From the NCBI RefSeq assembly GCF_023218075.1, contig NZ_JALPTB010000028.1, positions 1 to 64,000 on the forward strand: 64,000 bases of DNA, in the 5' to 3' direction. The stretch is from Rhodococcus sp. HM1. GTDB taxonomy: Bacteria; Actinomycetota; Actinomycetes; Mycobacteriales; Mycobacteriaceae. Under the pieces are notes generated by a model. That model did no database searches, was not told where the DNA came from, and saw only the letters and a program-made list of their open reading frames with translations. The position numbers were made by a program, and so were the translations under genes. The first letter of the stretch is position 1. Each line of letters opens with the position of its first letter. This document shows positions 9,676-18,769 of the stretch, piece after piece.

Positions 9676-10947
9676 GTGGTGGAACAACCCTCCGCGCGCG
9701 CGTCGCGCCAGGCCGACAATGCCCTGCCCGAAACCACCGATGTCCTCGTCATCGGTGCTGGTCCCGCCGGTTCGTCCGCCGCGGCCTGGGCCGCCCGGAA
9801 GGGACACGACGTATTGCTCGTCGACGCGGCGACCTTCCCGCGCGACAAGACGTGCGGCGACGGCCTGACCCCGCGTGCCGTCGCTGAACTCGACCGCCTC
9901 GGGCTCGGCGACTGGCTGCGCACCCACACCGTCAACCGCGGCCTGCGCCTCGAAGGTTTCGGGCAGCGCCTCGAACTGCCGTGGCCCGACGGCTCGTTCC
10001 CCACCCAGGGCAGCGCGGTCCCGCGCACCGAACTCGACGACCGCCTCCGCCGCGCCGCCGTCGACGCCGGGGCACACATGGTCGACGGCGCGAAGGCCGT
10101 CTCGGTCGACCGCGACGGCGACCGCATCACCGCCGTGACGATGCGCACGTCCGCCGGACTCCGGACCGTCGCATGCCGGCGCCTCGTCGTCGCGGACGGC
10201 GTCCGCTCCCCGCTGGGCAAGATCCTCGGCCGGACCTGGCACCGCGACACCGCCTACGGCGTCGCGGCCCGCGCCTACGCCGCCTCCCCGCGTAGCGACG
10301 ACCCGTGGATCACCTCGCACCTCGAACTGCGCGATCCCTCCGGCGCGCTGCAGCCCGGATACGGCTGGGTCTTCCCGCTCGGAACCGGCGAGGTGAACAT
10401 CGGCGTCGGAACCCTCGCGACGTCCGCCCGTCCGGCGTCGGGGTCGCTGCGCCCGCTCATCGACCTGTACGCCTCGCAGCGCCGCCCCGAATGGGGACTC
10501 GGCGAGGTGACCCGGGTGGCGTCCGCGCTGCTGCCGATGGGTGGTGCCGTCAGTGGGATCGCCGGACGCAACTGGGCCCTCATCGGCGACGCCGCCGCGT
10601 GCGTGAACCCGCTCAACGGCGAAGGCATCGACTACGGACTCGAAGGCGGCCGTCTCGTCGCCCGGGTCCTCGACTCCGACGACCTCACCCACCTGTGGCC
10701 GGCGCTCCTGCGGGAACGCTACGGACGCGCATTCTCGGCGGCCCGGCGGCTCGCGGGCCTGCTCACCATCCCGCAGTTCCTGCCCGCGACCGGGCCGATC
10801 GCGATGCGCTCGCGGGCACTCATGACGGTCGCGGTACGGGTCATGGGCAACCTCGTCACCGACGCCGACGCCGACCTCGTCGCCCGCGCGTGGCGGACGG
10901 GTGGGCGCACCTCGATGTACTGGGACCGGCGGCCCCTGTTCGCCTGA
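9676..10947 (+). CDS. menJ: Menaquinone reductase MenJ, geranylgeranyl reductase family
   Basis: MenJ saturates one isoprene unit of the menaquinone side chain. The 423-residue flavoprotein has an FAD-binding Rossmann motif VLVIGAGPAGSSAA (residues 23-36), the family segment DKTCGDGLTPRAV with its conserved Cys-Gly, and the second FAD motif GDAAACVNPLNGEGIDYGLE near residue 300. Start is GTG 9676; a second GTG follows immediately. It is divergently transcribed from the polyprenyl synthase gene and convergent to menG. Confidence 0.93.
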   Translation: MVEQPSARASRQADNALPETTDVLVIGAGPAGSSAAAWAARKGHDVLLVDAATFPRDKTCGDGLTPRAVAELDRLGLGDWLRTHTVNRGLRLEGFGQRLELPWPDGSFPTQGSAVPRTELDDRLRRAAVDAGAHMVDGAKAVSVDRDGDRITAVTMRTSAGLRTVACRRLVVADGVRSPLGKILGRTWHRDTAYGVAARAYAASPRSDDPWITSHLELRDPSGALQPGYGWVFPLGTGEVNIGVGTLATSARPASGSLRPLIDLYASQRRPEWGLGEVTRVASALLPMGGAVSGIAGRNWALIGDAAACVNPLNGEGIDYGLEGGRLVARVLDSDDLTHLWPALLRERYGRAFSAARRLAGLLTIPQFLPATGPIAMRSRALMTVAVRVMGNLVTDADADLVARAWRTGGRTSMYWDRRPLFA

Positions 10948-10972
10948 AGCGCTCTACCCGAGCGCCGTGCAG

Positions 10973-11022
10973 CTCTATCGGACTGCGCTGTGCAGCGCTC
11001 TATCGGACTGCGCTGTGCAGCG
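10973..11022. repeat. Perfect 25-bp tandem duplication spanning the menG stop codon
   Basis: Two identical 25-base units, 10973-10997 and 10998-11022, abut each other. The right copy encodes the last residues of MenG (LHSAVR) and its stop at 11000-11002; the left copy repeats this sequence beyond the stop. Each unit contains a GCGCTG/CAGCGC hairpin, so the duplication may double a terminator between the convergent menJ and menG genes. Confidence 0.9.
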
Positions 11023-11698
11023 CGACGATCCCACCGGTGAGATTGCGCCACCGCACCGACTTCCACCCGGCCGCCTCGATCCGCAGCGCCAGTTCCCGCT
11101 GGTCCGGCCAGGCGCGGATGGACTCGGCCAGGTAGACGTACGCATCCGGGTTGCTGCTCACCGCGCGGGCGACGCGCGGCAACGCCCGCATGAGGTACTC
11201 CATGTACACCGTGCGCACCGGCTCACGGACCGGCGTGGAGAACTCGGACACCACGAGCCGTCCACCCGGCTTGGTGACCCGCGCGATCTCGCGGAGCCCG
11301 GCATCGAAGTCGGAGACGTTCCGCAGCCCGAACGAGATGGTGGCGGCGTCGAAGACGGCGTCGGCGAACGGCAGCTTCATGGCGTCCCCGGCGACCATCG
11401 GCACCTGACGGAAACTGCCGGCCTTCAGCATGCCGATCGAGAAATCGGTGGCGACGACCCACGCTCCGGAGCGTCCCAGTTCGACGGTCGACACGCCGGT
11501 GCCGGCGGCGAGATCGAGGACCCTCTCCCCCGGCTTCAGATCCAGCGCCGCGCGCGTCGCCCGGCGCCATCCGCGGTCCTGCCCGAACGACAGCACCGTG
11601 TTGGTCAGGTCGTATCGCTCGGCGACACCGTCGAACATGGACGCGACCTCGCGCGGATCCTTGTCGAGGGATGCACGTGATCCGTGAGTAGTTGCCAC
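11000..11698 (-). CDS. menG: Demethylmenaquinone methyltransferase MenG/UbiE
   Basis: The enzyme performs the last nuclear step of menaquinone synthesis, SAM-dependent C-methylation. The 232-residue class I methyltransferase has motif [13 protein letters not shown] at 60-71, the UbiE signature [20 protein letters not shown] at its N-terminus, and [22 protein letters not shown] at 11698 gives the standard N-terminus. The gene's last 25 bases are duplicated downstream of the stop. Confidence 0.95.
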   Translation of the reverse strand: MATTHGSRASLDKDPREVASMFDGVAERYDLTNTVLSFGQDRGWRRATRAALDLKPGERVLDLAAGTGVSTVELGRSGAWVVATDFSIGMLKAGSFRQVPMVAGDAMKLPFADAVFDAATISFGLRNVSDFDAGLREIARVTKPGGRLVVSEFSTPVREPVRTVYMEYLMRALPRVARAVSSNPDAYVYLAESIRAWPDQRELALRIEAAGWKSVRWRNLTGGIVALHSAVR

Positions 11699-11715
11699 GG
11701 CCGAAACGTTACCCG

Positions 11716-12150
11716 CTATGCCCGACGGCGCAGGTACAGCAGTACCGGCGTCGCGATCAGCCAGGTGACGACGATCACGGACCCGGCGGGCACGATCGCG
11801 ACGCGCGCGTCCCGGCCGGTGACACGGACCAGGTCCGGTTCGCTGCGGGCGTATTCGACGGCGATGCGCTGCCCGACCGTGAGGCCGGTCGGATAGAGCA
11901 CCCCGAGTTCCGGGTTGTGGGTGACGCCGTCCGGTGTGACGAAGCTGATCGCCGAGCGCAGGGAACCGGCCGAGAGCACCTCGGCGGTCGCCGTTCCGGT
12001 GTCGGCGCCGATGATCCGGTCGTTGCGCCACGCGCCGAGCACGAGGATCACGGCGAGCACCGAGACGGCGATCGCGACGGCGAGCACCGCACGGCGGGCC
12101 CGCACGTCGGCGGTCGGGCCGGGCACGGCGGCGGCTGGGGTGGCGGTCAC
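11716..12150 (-). CDS. DUF3592-type membrane protein
   Basis: The 144-residue protein has one transmembrane helix at residues 20-42, an extracytoplasmic domain of about 70 residues with the segment [30 protein letters not shown], and a second helix near the C-terminus followed by LRRRA. It resembles the conserved membrane protein Rv0556 next to menD in M. tuberculosis. GTG 12150 lies 10 bases after menD, so it is probably co-transcribed with menD and menG. No catalytic residues are visible and its role is unknown. Confidence 0.8.
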   Translation of the reverse strand: MTATPAAAVPGPTADVRARRAVLAVAIAVSVLAVILVLGAWRNDRIIGADTGTATAEVLSAGSLRSAISFVTPDGVTHNPELGVLYPTGLTVGQRIAVEYARSEPDLVRVTGRDARVAIVPAGSVIVVTWLIATPVLLYLRRRA

Positions 12151-12160
12151 GCCCGCGACC

Positions 12161-13780
12161 TCACAGCTGCGCCCGCACGGCCGCGTGGAGTTCACGCAGG
12201 CCGGCGCGGTCGGTCGCGACCTCGAGCACGCGGATGCCACCGGCGGGAACCGTCGGGTCGGCGAGCGCGGCGGTCAGTCCGGGCAGATCGACGCGGGTGT
12301 GCGGGACGCGGTAGGCGGCGCACAGCGCGGCCAGGTCCATGCCGTGCGGGGTGCCGAAGACGCGTTCGAACACCCCCGCGTACTGGGGGTCACCCTGTTC
12401 GAGCAGCTCGAAGATGCCGCCACCGTCGTCGTTCGCGACCACGATCGTCAGATCGCGGGGACGCGGTTCGGCGGTGCCGATCAGCAGACCGGACGCGTCG
12501 TGCAGGAATGTCAGGTCGCCGAGCAGCGCGACCGTGCGGCCGTCCTCGTAGGCGAGGGCGGCACCGACCGCGGTGGAGACGGTGCCGTCGATTCCGGCGA
12601 CCCCGCGGTTCGACAGCACGGTCACGCCCTGCTTGGGGTAGCTCACGAGCGCGGCGTCGCGTACCGGATTCGACGCGCCGAGCAGGAGCTGGTCGCCGGG
12701 GCGCAGCGCGTCGGTGACGGCCGCGGCGACGTGCAGGCCGGTCGCTTTCGGATGCCGGTCCAGCTGGGTGCGCACCGCCTTGTCGGTGTGCGCGGTCAGC
12801 CGCCGGCAGCGGTCGAGCCATGCCGGATCGGGGGTGCCGGTGACGACCGCACGGGTGCCGGTGGCCAGCACGTTGCCGGACACGTCGGGCCAGCGCGGCC
12901 CGGTGGTGAGTGCGTACACCTGCACGGACGGGTCCGCGAGCAGCTTCGACACGGGCCGGTGCAGCGTCGGCCGGCCGGTGACGACGGCCTGGCGGGGCTG
13001 AAGCTGCGGCAGGGCCATCGGGTGGACGGGGATGCCGTGCATCGGCGCGGTGGGTTCGGCGACGGTGGGCAGCCCCGCCAGTTCCGGCCGGTATGCCGAA
13101 CCGTGCCCGGAGATCACGACGGTGTCGTCGGTGACGTCGAGTTCGAGCGGCACGTCGAGGGTGGCGTGCGTCGTGGTGGTCCAGGCGCTGCCGTCGGCGC
13201 GACCTTCCGGCACCGGCCCCTGCGCGTGCACGTCGGGGACGAGCGGTTCACGCAGCGGAATGTCGAAGTGCACGGGACCCGCGTTGCCGGAGCGGGTGCC
13301 GCGCGCGGCGGCGAGGACGCGGCTGACGGCCGACCGCCACTGGCTGTTCTGTTCGAGACCCTCGGCCAGGCCCAGGCTGATCGTCGCCCTGACCTGGCTG
13401 CCGAACAGTCCGAGCTGCTCCACGGTCTGGTTGGCGCCGGAACCGAGCAGCTCGTACGGCCGGTTCGCGCTGAGCACGACGAGCGGCACGCGGGCGTAGT
13501 TCGCTTCGAGGACGGCCGGCCCGAGGTTCGCGACCGCGGTGCCGGAGGTCATGACGACCGGCACGGGCCGGCCGGACGAGAGCGAGAGGCCGATGGCGAG
13601 GAACCCGGCGGTGCGCTCGTCGATGCGCATGTGCAGCCGCAGCCGGCCGGCCGTGTCTGCCGCCTGCAACGCGAACGCGAGCGGCGCGTTGCGCGAGCCC
13701 GGGCACAGGACCACGTCGCGAACACCGCCTCGGGCGAGTTCGTCGACGACTGCGGTGGCCTGGGCGGTGGACGGATTCAC
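12161..13780 (-). CDS. menD: SEPHCHC synthase MenD
   Basis: MenD is the thiamine-diphosphate enzyme that joins isochorismate and 2-oxoglutarate at the first committed step of menaquinone synthesis. The 539-residue protein starts [20 protein letters not shown], has the family motif [14 protein letters not shown], and a C-terminal cofactor region GDLTFLHD followed by [14 protein letters not shown]. The GTG at 13780 matches the family N-terminus. It begins the unit menD-DUF3592-menG. Confidence 0.95.
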   Translation of the reverse strand: MNPSTAQATAVVDELARGGVRDVVLCPGSRNAPLAFALQAADTAGRLRLHMRIDERTAGFLAIGLSLSSGRPVPVVMTSGTAVANLGPAVLEANYARVPLVVLSANRPYELLGSGANQTVEQLGLFGSQVRATISLGLAEGLEQNSQWRSAVSRVLAAARGTRSGNAGPVHFDIPLREPLVPDVHAQGPVPEGRADGSAWTTTTHATLDVPLELDVTDDTVVISGHGSAYRPELAGLPTVAEPTAPMHGIPVHPMALPQLQPRQAVVTGRPTLHRPVSKLLADPSVQVYALTTGPRWPDVSGNVLATGTRAVVTGTPDPAWLDRCRRLTAHTDKAVRTQLDRHPKATGLHVAAAVTDALRPGDQLLLGASNPVRDAALVSYPKQGVTVLSNRGVAGIDGTVSTAVGAALAYEDGRTVALLGDLTFLHDASGLLIGTAEPRPRDLTIVVANDDGGGIFELLEQGDPQYAGVFERVFGTPHGMDLAALCAAYRVPHTRVDLPGLTAALADPTVPAGGIRVLEVATDRAGLRELHAAVRAQL

Positions 13781-13883
13781 GGCGTCCAGCGTAGTTCGGC
13801 GTTCGCTGCGGACAGCCGTCCCCCGGCCGATCGGGAGGGGTGTCACAGTACGAATGTGCGCGGAGCCCGGCGAGAATGGGCGC

Positions 13884-14474
13884 ATGCGCACAGTCTTCGA
13901 GCCCGCCGAGCTCAGCCCCGGTCGCTTCTACCGGCTTCTCACGGCGACGATCGTCCCGCGTCCGATCGCGTGGGTGTCGACGGTCTCGGCCGACGGTGTG
14001 GCCAACGTCGCGCCCTACAGTTTCTTCACGGTCGCGAGCGTCGCGCCGCCGGTGGTGCAGTTCACGTCGGTGGGCCGCAAGGACAGTGTCCGCAACATCG
14101 AGGAGACCGGCGAGTTCGTGATCAACATCGCGACCGTGCCGTTGATGGAGCAGGTCAACGAGACCTCGGCCGGGTTCGCGCACGACGTCGACGAGTTCGC
14201 GCAGGTGGGTCTGCGGGCCGAATGCAGCGAGCGGGTGCATCCGCCGCGGGTCGCCGAGTCCCCGGCTTCGATCGAGTGCACGCTGCACCGGATCATCGAG
14301 GTCGGTGACTGTTTCGTGGTGATGGGTGACGTGGTGGCGGTCACGGTACGGCCCGACGTGCTCGCCGAGGACGGGGCGCCGGATTTCGCCGCGCTCGCCC
14401 CGGCCAGCCGTCTCGGGCGCACCGAATGGGGATTGACACCACAGGTCCGCACGCTCGAGCGTCCCGAGTTCTGA
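13884..14474 (+). CDS. Flavin reductase-like domain protein
   Basis: The 196-residue protein belongs to the FMN-binding split-barrel flavin reductase-like family. Diagnostic parts are [23 protein letters not shown] near residues 25-47 and the TGEFVINIA segment that contacts FMN. Such proteins reduce flavin or use bound FMN in oxidoreductions; no partner oxygenase is adjacent. It is divergent from menD with 103 bases between them. The substrate is unknown. Confidence 0.82.
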   Translation: MRTVFEPAELSPGRFYRLLTATIVPRPIAWVSTVSADGVANVAPYSFFTVASVAPPVVQFTSVGRKDSVRNIEETGEFVINIATVPLMEQVNETSAGFAHDVDEFAQVGLRAECSERVHPPRVAESPASIECTLHRIIEVGDCFVVMGDVVAVTVRPDVLAEDGAPDFAALAPASRLGRTEWGLTPQVRTLERPEF

Positions 14475-14499
14475 GCGTCCCGGCTGGCACACTCCGGTC

Positions 14500-15588
14500 G
14501 TGGACAGTCGCGTCGTACTCGGTTTCATCGCAATCTTCGCCGGCCTGATCGCCGGTGCGGCGCTGTTCGTGCCATTCGTCGCGGTGAGCTATCGCCGCCG
14601 GGGCAGGGTCTCGGTCGGGCGGCTGGCGGTGTGGGTGGCTGCCCTCGTCTATTTCTGGGCGCTCTGGGCCTACACCCTGCTGCCGTTGCCCGATCCGCAG
14701 ACGCTGATGTGTGCCGGGACCAACACGGACCTCTTCGCGTCGGTCGACGATCTGAGGGGCGCGTGGTCGAATGCCGGGGGCCGTCCCACCGCCCTTCTCG
14801 GTGACGCGGCATTTCTTCAGCTGGCTCTGAACGTCCTGTTGTTCGTTCCCCTCGGTTTCCTTGTCCGGATACTCGGGGGCCGCGGACTCGCGGTGGCGGC
14901 CGCGCTCGGGTTCGCGACGTCGCTGTTCGTCGAACTCACCCAGCTGACCGGGATGTGGGGCGCGTACGACTGCGCGTACCGGGTGTTCGACGTCGACGAT
15001 CTGCTCACGAACACCGTCGGTGCGGTGCTGGGCTCGCTGCTGGCTCTCGCGGTTCCGCGCGGGCTCGCGGGCCGCTCCGGCGACGCCGACCCGGGGGAAC
15101 CGCGGCCGGTCACCGTGCCGCGCCGGTTGCTGGCGATGGCGTGCGACTGGATCGGCTACGTGCTGACGACGTTCACGGTGGCGGTCGCGGTGAGGGCCTA
15201 CCTGATCTATCTGGCCGACGATCGCGCGACCGCGGTCGACGGGCCGGTGTCGACGATCGTCGGCGGTGGCGTCGCGCTCGCGGCGTGGTTGCTCGCCACC
15301 CTCGTCACCGGCGCCTCTCCCGGCGATCACGTGGTGCGGCTGCGGTACACGGGCGGGTCGATGCCCGTGGCGTTCTCGCGGCTGCTGCGGTTCCTCGGCG
15401 GCATCGGCGGGTACGGCCTGTTCGACCTGCTCCCCGAGCGGTGGAACGGCCTGGTCACCGCGTTCGCGTGCGTCGCGGTCCTGGCGGCGGTGTTCACCCG
15501 CAACGGCCGTGGTCTGCCGGGTGTGCTGACCGGGCAGGAACTCGTGGACAGTCGCGCACCCGAACGGACACCGGTCGACATAGGTTAG
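14500..15588 (+). CDS. VanZ-like plus RDD-domain membrane protein
   Basis: The 362-residue protein is entirely membrane embedded. Residues 1-190 form a VanZ-like unit (WALWAYTLLPLPDP, LNVLLFVPLGFLVR, SLFVELTQLTG, VDDLLTNTVGAVLG are characteristic), and residues about 203-345 an RDD-type unit of three helices (RRLLAMACDWIGYVL, then SPGDHVVRLRY). The cytoplasmic Arg/Asp/Pro-rich linker separates them. VanZ-like proteins are loosely linked to glycopeptide tolerance, but function here is unknown. It starts at GTG 14500, 26 bases after the flavin reductase gene. Confidence 0.8.
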   Translation: MDSRVVLGFIAIFAGLIAGAALFVPFVAVSYRRRGRVSVGRLAVWVAALVYFWALWAYTLLPLPDPQTLMCAGTNTDLFASVDDLRGAWSNAGGRPTALLGDAAFLQLALNVLLFVPLGFLVRILGGRGLAVAAALGFATSLFVELTQLTGMWGAYDCAYRVFDVDDLLTNTVGAVLGSLLALAVPRGLAGRSGDADPGEPRPVTVPRRLLAMACDWIGYVLTTFTVAVAVRAYLIYLADDRATAVDGPVSTIVGGGVALAAWLLATLVTGASPGDHVVRLRYTGGSMPVAFSRLLRFLGGIGGYGLFDLLPERWNGLVTAFACVAVLAAVFTRNGRGLPGVLTGQELVDSRAPERTPVDIG

Positions 15589-15603
15589 GCTCGGCTGACC
15601 TCA
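15585..15603 (+). promoter_or_regulatory. IdeR/DtxR-type iron box
   Basis: TTAGGCTCGGCTGACCTCA agrees with the 19-base iron-box consensus TTAGGTTAGGCTAACCTAA at 15 positions. It ends directly in front of the ribosome-binding site of the siderophore-interacting protein gene, so Fe-loaded IdeR would block transcription of that gene when iron is plentiful. Confidence 0.65.
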
Positions 15604-15613
15604 GGAGGTGGAC

Positions 15614-16471
15614 ATGGCCGATCGAGCCCGGACCGCGGCGCGCAGGACCTCGAAGTTCCTCAAACCGGCCACGCGCGAACTCGTGCGCGCCCGGGTGCTG
15701 GCGTCCGAGCGGATCAGCCCCTCCTTCGTCCGCCTCACCGTCGGCGGGGAACGCCTCTCGAGCATCGCCCCGATGGGGTTCGACCAGTGGTTCCGCATGC
15801 TGTTCCCGGACGCCGGGCAGAGCGAACTGCATCTGCCGATCGCGGACGACGACCAGTGGTGGCCGGGGCTCCAGGCCATGCCCGCCGACATCCGCCCGGT
15901 GCTGCGCAACTACACGATCCGCCGCTACCGCCCGGCCGGCGCGGGACGGTTCGGGGACACCGCGGAGATCGACATCGACTTCGCCTCGCACGGCGATCCG
16001 GGCCCGGCGTCGGTGTGGGCCGACACCGTCCGGCCCGGCGACGAGCTGGCGCTGCTCGACGAGGGCATCATCTATCAGCCGGTTCCCGAGGCGCGGTGGC
16101 AACTTCTCGTCGGCGACGAGAGCGCCCTGCCCGCGCTGGCGGGGATCCTGGATTCGGCGGAGTTCGACATGCCGGTCGAGGTGTTCGTGGAGGTCGCCGA
16201 TCCGGACGACGTCACGGCGCAGAATCTGCAGACCGCGCCCCACGTGCGGGTGCACACGGTCGTGCGGCCGGATCCGGACACACGCCCGGGCACCGCGGTG
16301 ATCGAGGCGGTGCGGGCGGCGGATCTGCCGGACGGGCCGGGTTATGCGTTCGTGGCCGGTGAATCCGAGCTGGCCACGGGTGTGCGGCGGCACCTCGTGC
16401 GCGACCGCGGACTACCGAAGTCGGCGGTGACCTTCACCGGGTACTGGAACCACGGCGCGGCCGCCTACTGA
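15614..16471 (+). CDS. Siderophore-interacting protein (ferric-siderophore reductase, ViuB/SIP family)
   Basis: SIP flavoproteins release iron from imported siderophores by NAD(P)H- or ferredoxin-dependent reduction. The 285-residue protein has the FAD-binding region with RNYTIRRYRP near residue 100, a central GPASVWADTVRPGDELALLDEG, and a C-terminal pyridine-nucleotide-type domain with FVAGESE and the terminal TGYWNHGAA. ATG 15614 is chosen because AGGAGG lies five bases upstream; an in-frame GTG at 15608 overlaps that site. An iron box overlaps its leader. Confidence 0.9.
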   Translation: MADRARTAARRTSKFLKPATRELVRARVLASERISPSFVRLTVGGERLSSIAPMGFDQWFRMLFPDAGQSELHLPIADDDQWWPGLQAMPADIRPVLRNYTIRRYRPAGAGRFGDTAEIDIDFASHGDPGPASVWADTVRPGDELALLDEGIIYQPVPEARWQLLVGDESALPALAGILDSAEFDMPVEVFVEVADPDDVTAQNLQTAPHVRVHTVVRPDPDTRPGTAVIEAVRAADLPDGPGYAFVAGESELATGVRRHLVRDRGLPKSAVTFTGYWNHGAAAY

Positions 16472-16489
16472 GCCGACGACGAAAGAGGT

Positions 16490-16534
16490 GATGCCTTCCC
16501 GGACCCGTCCCCGCCCCGAGACCGGAAAGGCATC
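16490..16534. terminator. Bidirectional terminator between the SIP gene and the DUF6918-like gene
   Basis: GATGCCTT-CCGG at 16490-16502 pairs with CCGG-AAGGCATC at 16522-16534 with one mismatch, across a 19-base loop between convergent genes. Confidence 0.6.
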
Positions 16535-16545
16535 TACTGCTCAGC

Positions 16546-17001
16546 TCAGCCGGCGTGCTTCTGGATGAGCGCACCCAGGCGCGGCAGCGCCTCGGCGACG
16601 TGCTTCTGTGCCGACCCGCGCAGCGAGTCGTACACCTTCTTGACGGCGGTCTTGGACGAGCCGGCGATGCGCTCGTCCGTCACGCCCAGGAGCGCGTTCG
16701 AGACCTCGTCCTCGCGGGCGACGAGGAAGTCGGCGAACGATCCGTTGCCGCCGAACTCGTTCCAGAACGGCTGGATCTTCTCGACGAACTCGGGCAACAG
16801 CCCTTCGATCGCACCCGGCACGATCGACGGTCCCACCTTCTTCACCGCGGCGTATCCACCCTTGAGGGCGAGACCCGAGGCGCCCTTCTTGTCCGAGACC
16901 TCAGCATCGATCAGAGCCTCGACATCGGCGATGACTGCCGGGAACTTGTCGGCGCCGAGCAGAGCATCACCCAGAGCTGCAACCACTTTCACTGCCTCCA
17001 T
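16546..17001 (-). CDS. Conserved actinobacterial protein, DUF6918-like
   Basis: The protein of about 151 residues is mostly helical, with AEVSDKKGASGLALKGGYAAVKKV and VYDSLRGSAQKHVAEALPRLG resembling a small conserved family of mycobacteria and rhodococci. No transmembrane helix, signal peptide or catalytic motif is seen. The start is uncertain: ATG 17001 overlaps a GGAGG that would best serve the GTG about 15 bases further in, and an upstream ATG at 17022 also exists. Function unknown. Confidence 0.65.
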   Translation of the reverse strand: MEAVKVVAALGDALLGADKFPAVIADVEALIDAEVSDKKGASGLALKGGYAAVKKVGPSIVPGAIEGLLPEFVEKIQPFWNEFGGNGSFADFLVAREDEVSNALLGVTDERIAGSSKTAVKKVYDSLRGSAQKHVAEALPRLGALIQKHAG

Positions 17002-17071
17002 ACATGGGACTTGTGTGACCATTGGGACGCCCGAACGATATACGACGCCGCAGCTGCAACATACTCCCGAG

Positions 17072-18070
17072 TTATCCGAGCAGCGCGTGGCAGCGCCGGA
17101 GCCGGTCCGTCCACCACCGGACCCGCTCGCCGGAAGCCCTCACCTCGGCAAGCCTGGCCGGATCGGGCGCGATCGCGCCGACCGGGATCACCCCGTCGGC
17201 CATCGCCCTCACCGGTGCCACATCGGCTGTGAAGAAGTTACCGGTGCCCAGGCCACAGGCGTACGGCAGGTCCGGCAGTGCTGCAGCGGCGGCCAGTCCC
17301 GAGCCCATGCCGACCGCGGAATCGAGCGCGCTCGACACCACGACGGGCACCCCGTGCTCGGCCAGCTCGGCAGCGAGGGCCAGGAGCCGCCGGGCCCCAC
17401 CGAGAGGTGCGACCTTGACCACAGCGACGTCGGCACCACCCGCGCGGACCACCCGCAACGGATCCTCTGCCCGCCGGATGCTCTCGTCCGCCGCAACCGG
17501 CACGTCCGGCAGCCGGCGTCGCAGCTCGACGAGTTCGGGCACGGTGGCGCACGGCTGCTCCGCGTACTCGAGAGGCGCGTCCGCGGTGAGGGCGGTCAGC
17601 GCGGTCACGGCCTCGTCGACCTCCCAGCCGCCGTTCGCGTCGACGCGCACGTTGTCGATCAGCTCGCGGACCGCCCGCACCCGCGCAATGTCCTGCGCGA
17701 GGTCCTGCCCCTTCTCGGCGACCTTCACCTTCGCGGTCCGTGCCCCGGGGAACCTGGCCAGGATCTCGGGCACGCGGTCCGGGTCGACCGCGGGAACGGT
17801 CGCGTTGACCGGCACCGCCGTGCGGCGCGGTTCGGGATCGCCGAGCCAGGCGGATTCGATCGCCGACCGCAGCCAGTGCGCGGCCTCGTCGTCACCGTAT
17901 TCGGGGAACGGACCGAACTCGCCCCAGCCGGCCGGGCCCTGGATCAGCACGACCTCGCGGGTGGTGATCCCCCGGAACCGCACCCGCATGGGCAGCGACA
18001 CGACGACCGCGCCGGCGAGGAGCTCGTCGAGCGGGGGCAGGTCGAGCGGAGGCAACACCGGATCGGTCAC
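17072..18070 (-). CDS. menC: o-Succinylbenzoate synthase MenC
   Basis: MenC, an enolase-superfamily enzyme, dehydrates SHCHC to o-succinylbenzoate. The 332-residue protein shows the catalytic pair K114-x-K116 (TAKVKVAEKG), metal ligands Asp144 (RVDANGGW), Glu171 (EYAEQP) and Asp195 (AADES), and the second catalytic Lys219 (VAVVKVAPLGG). GTG 18070 overlaps the stop of the upstream thioesterase gene by four bases, so translation is coupled. Confidence 0.95.
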   Translation of the reverse strand: MTDPVLPPLDLPPLDELLAGAVVVSLPMRVRFRGITTREVVLIQGPAGWGEFGPFPEYGDDEAAHWLRSAIESAWLGDPEPRRTAVPVNATVPAVDPDRVPEILARFPGARTAKVKVAEKGQDLAQDIARVRAVRELIDNVRVDANGGWEVDEAVTALTALTADAPLEYAEQPCATVPELVELRRRLPDVPVAADESIRRAEDPLRVVRAGGADVAVVKVAPLGGARRLLALAAELAEHGVPVVVSSALDSAVGMGSGLAAAAALPDLPYACGLGTGNFFTADVAPVRAMADGVIPVGAIAPDPARLAEVRASGERVRWWTDRLRRCHALLG

Positions 18071-18705
18071 GGCTGGCCGGGCAGCAACTGGATCATGAGG
18101 GCTTCGCAGTCGCACAGCAGCGTGCCGTCGGGTGTGCGCAGCTCCGCGGAGCAGAAGATCTTGCGGCCCTCCACCCGGTCCACCCGGCCCTCGACGACCA
18201 ACTCGCTTCCGATCGGGGTGATCTTGCGGTAGTTGACGTGCAGATAGCCGGTGCGGGAGATCGGATGTCCGGAAGCGTGCACGACCATGCCGAACAGATC
18301 GTCGAACAGCAGCGGGATGACGCCGCCGTGCACGGCGTTGTTCCCCCCGCGATGGAACAGGCGGAACGTGCCGCGCTCGCGGACGCCCTCGGCGTCGAAC
18401 TTCTCGATGAGCCACGGCGGCTGCAGCAGGCTTCCGCGGCCGGGCAGCTCCGGATTGAACCCGGCCGGCGATTTGCCTTCCGGAACCTGATGCGGCTCGA
18501 GGAGGTCGCCGAGGGCCTCGGCCTGCGCGATCGCCTGCTCGACCACGTCGTCCGGAGGGTTGGTCGAGACCGCGAGATCCTGCAGGCGCCGCAGTGCTTC
18601 GACGAGCCGCCCGTAGTTCGGACCGGCCTTGACGGGCGTGTACACGGGGAACCCGCCGTGGTGTTCGTGTTCCGTGTCCACCGACCGGTCCGTTTGTTCG
18701 CTCAT
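18067..18705 (-). CDS. PaaI-type hot-dog thioesterase coupled to menC
   Basis: The 212-residue protein has about 100 N-terminal residues of unassigned sequence and then a hot-dog fold with NNAVHGGVIPLLFDDLFGMV, the typical HGG(x)7-8D region of PaaI/YdiI-like acyl-CoA thioesterases, and TGYLHVNYRKITPIGSELVVEGRV. It overlaps menC by four bases and lies opposite menB. YdiI of E. coli is the DHNA-CoA thioesterase (MenI); the context suggests that role here, but the N-terminal extension and lack of tests leave it a hypothesis. Confidence 0.82.
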   Translation of the reverse strand: MSEQTDRSVDTEHEHHGGFPVYTPVKAGPNYGRLVEALRRLQDLAVSTNPPDDVVEQAIAQAEALGDLLEPHQVPEGKSPAGFNPELPGRGSLLQPPWLIEKFDAEGVRERGTFRLFHRGGNNAVHGGVIPLLFDDLFGMVVHASGHPISRTGYLHVNYRKITPIGSELVVEGRVDRVEGRKIFCSAELRTPDGTLLCDCEALMIQLLPGQP

Positions 18706-18769
18706 ACCGAGCACGTTATCGGCCGCCGAGGATCGGGTCGTGGCGAACCCCACCCTCTAAGGTGACGAC

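Noticed and set aside
11915-14308. A 797-codon open frame on the plus strand opposite menD
   Set aside because: It is antisense to the well-supported menD gene, has Gly/Arg/Asp-rich composition typical of a shadow frame at high GC, and no recognisable motif.
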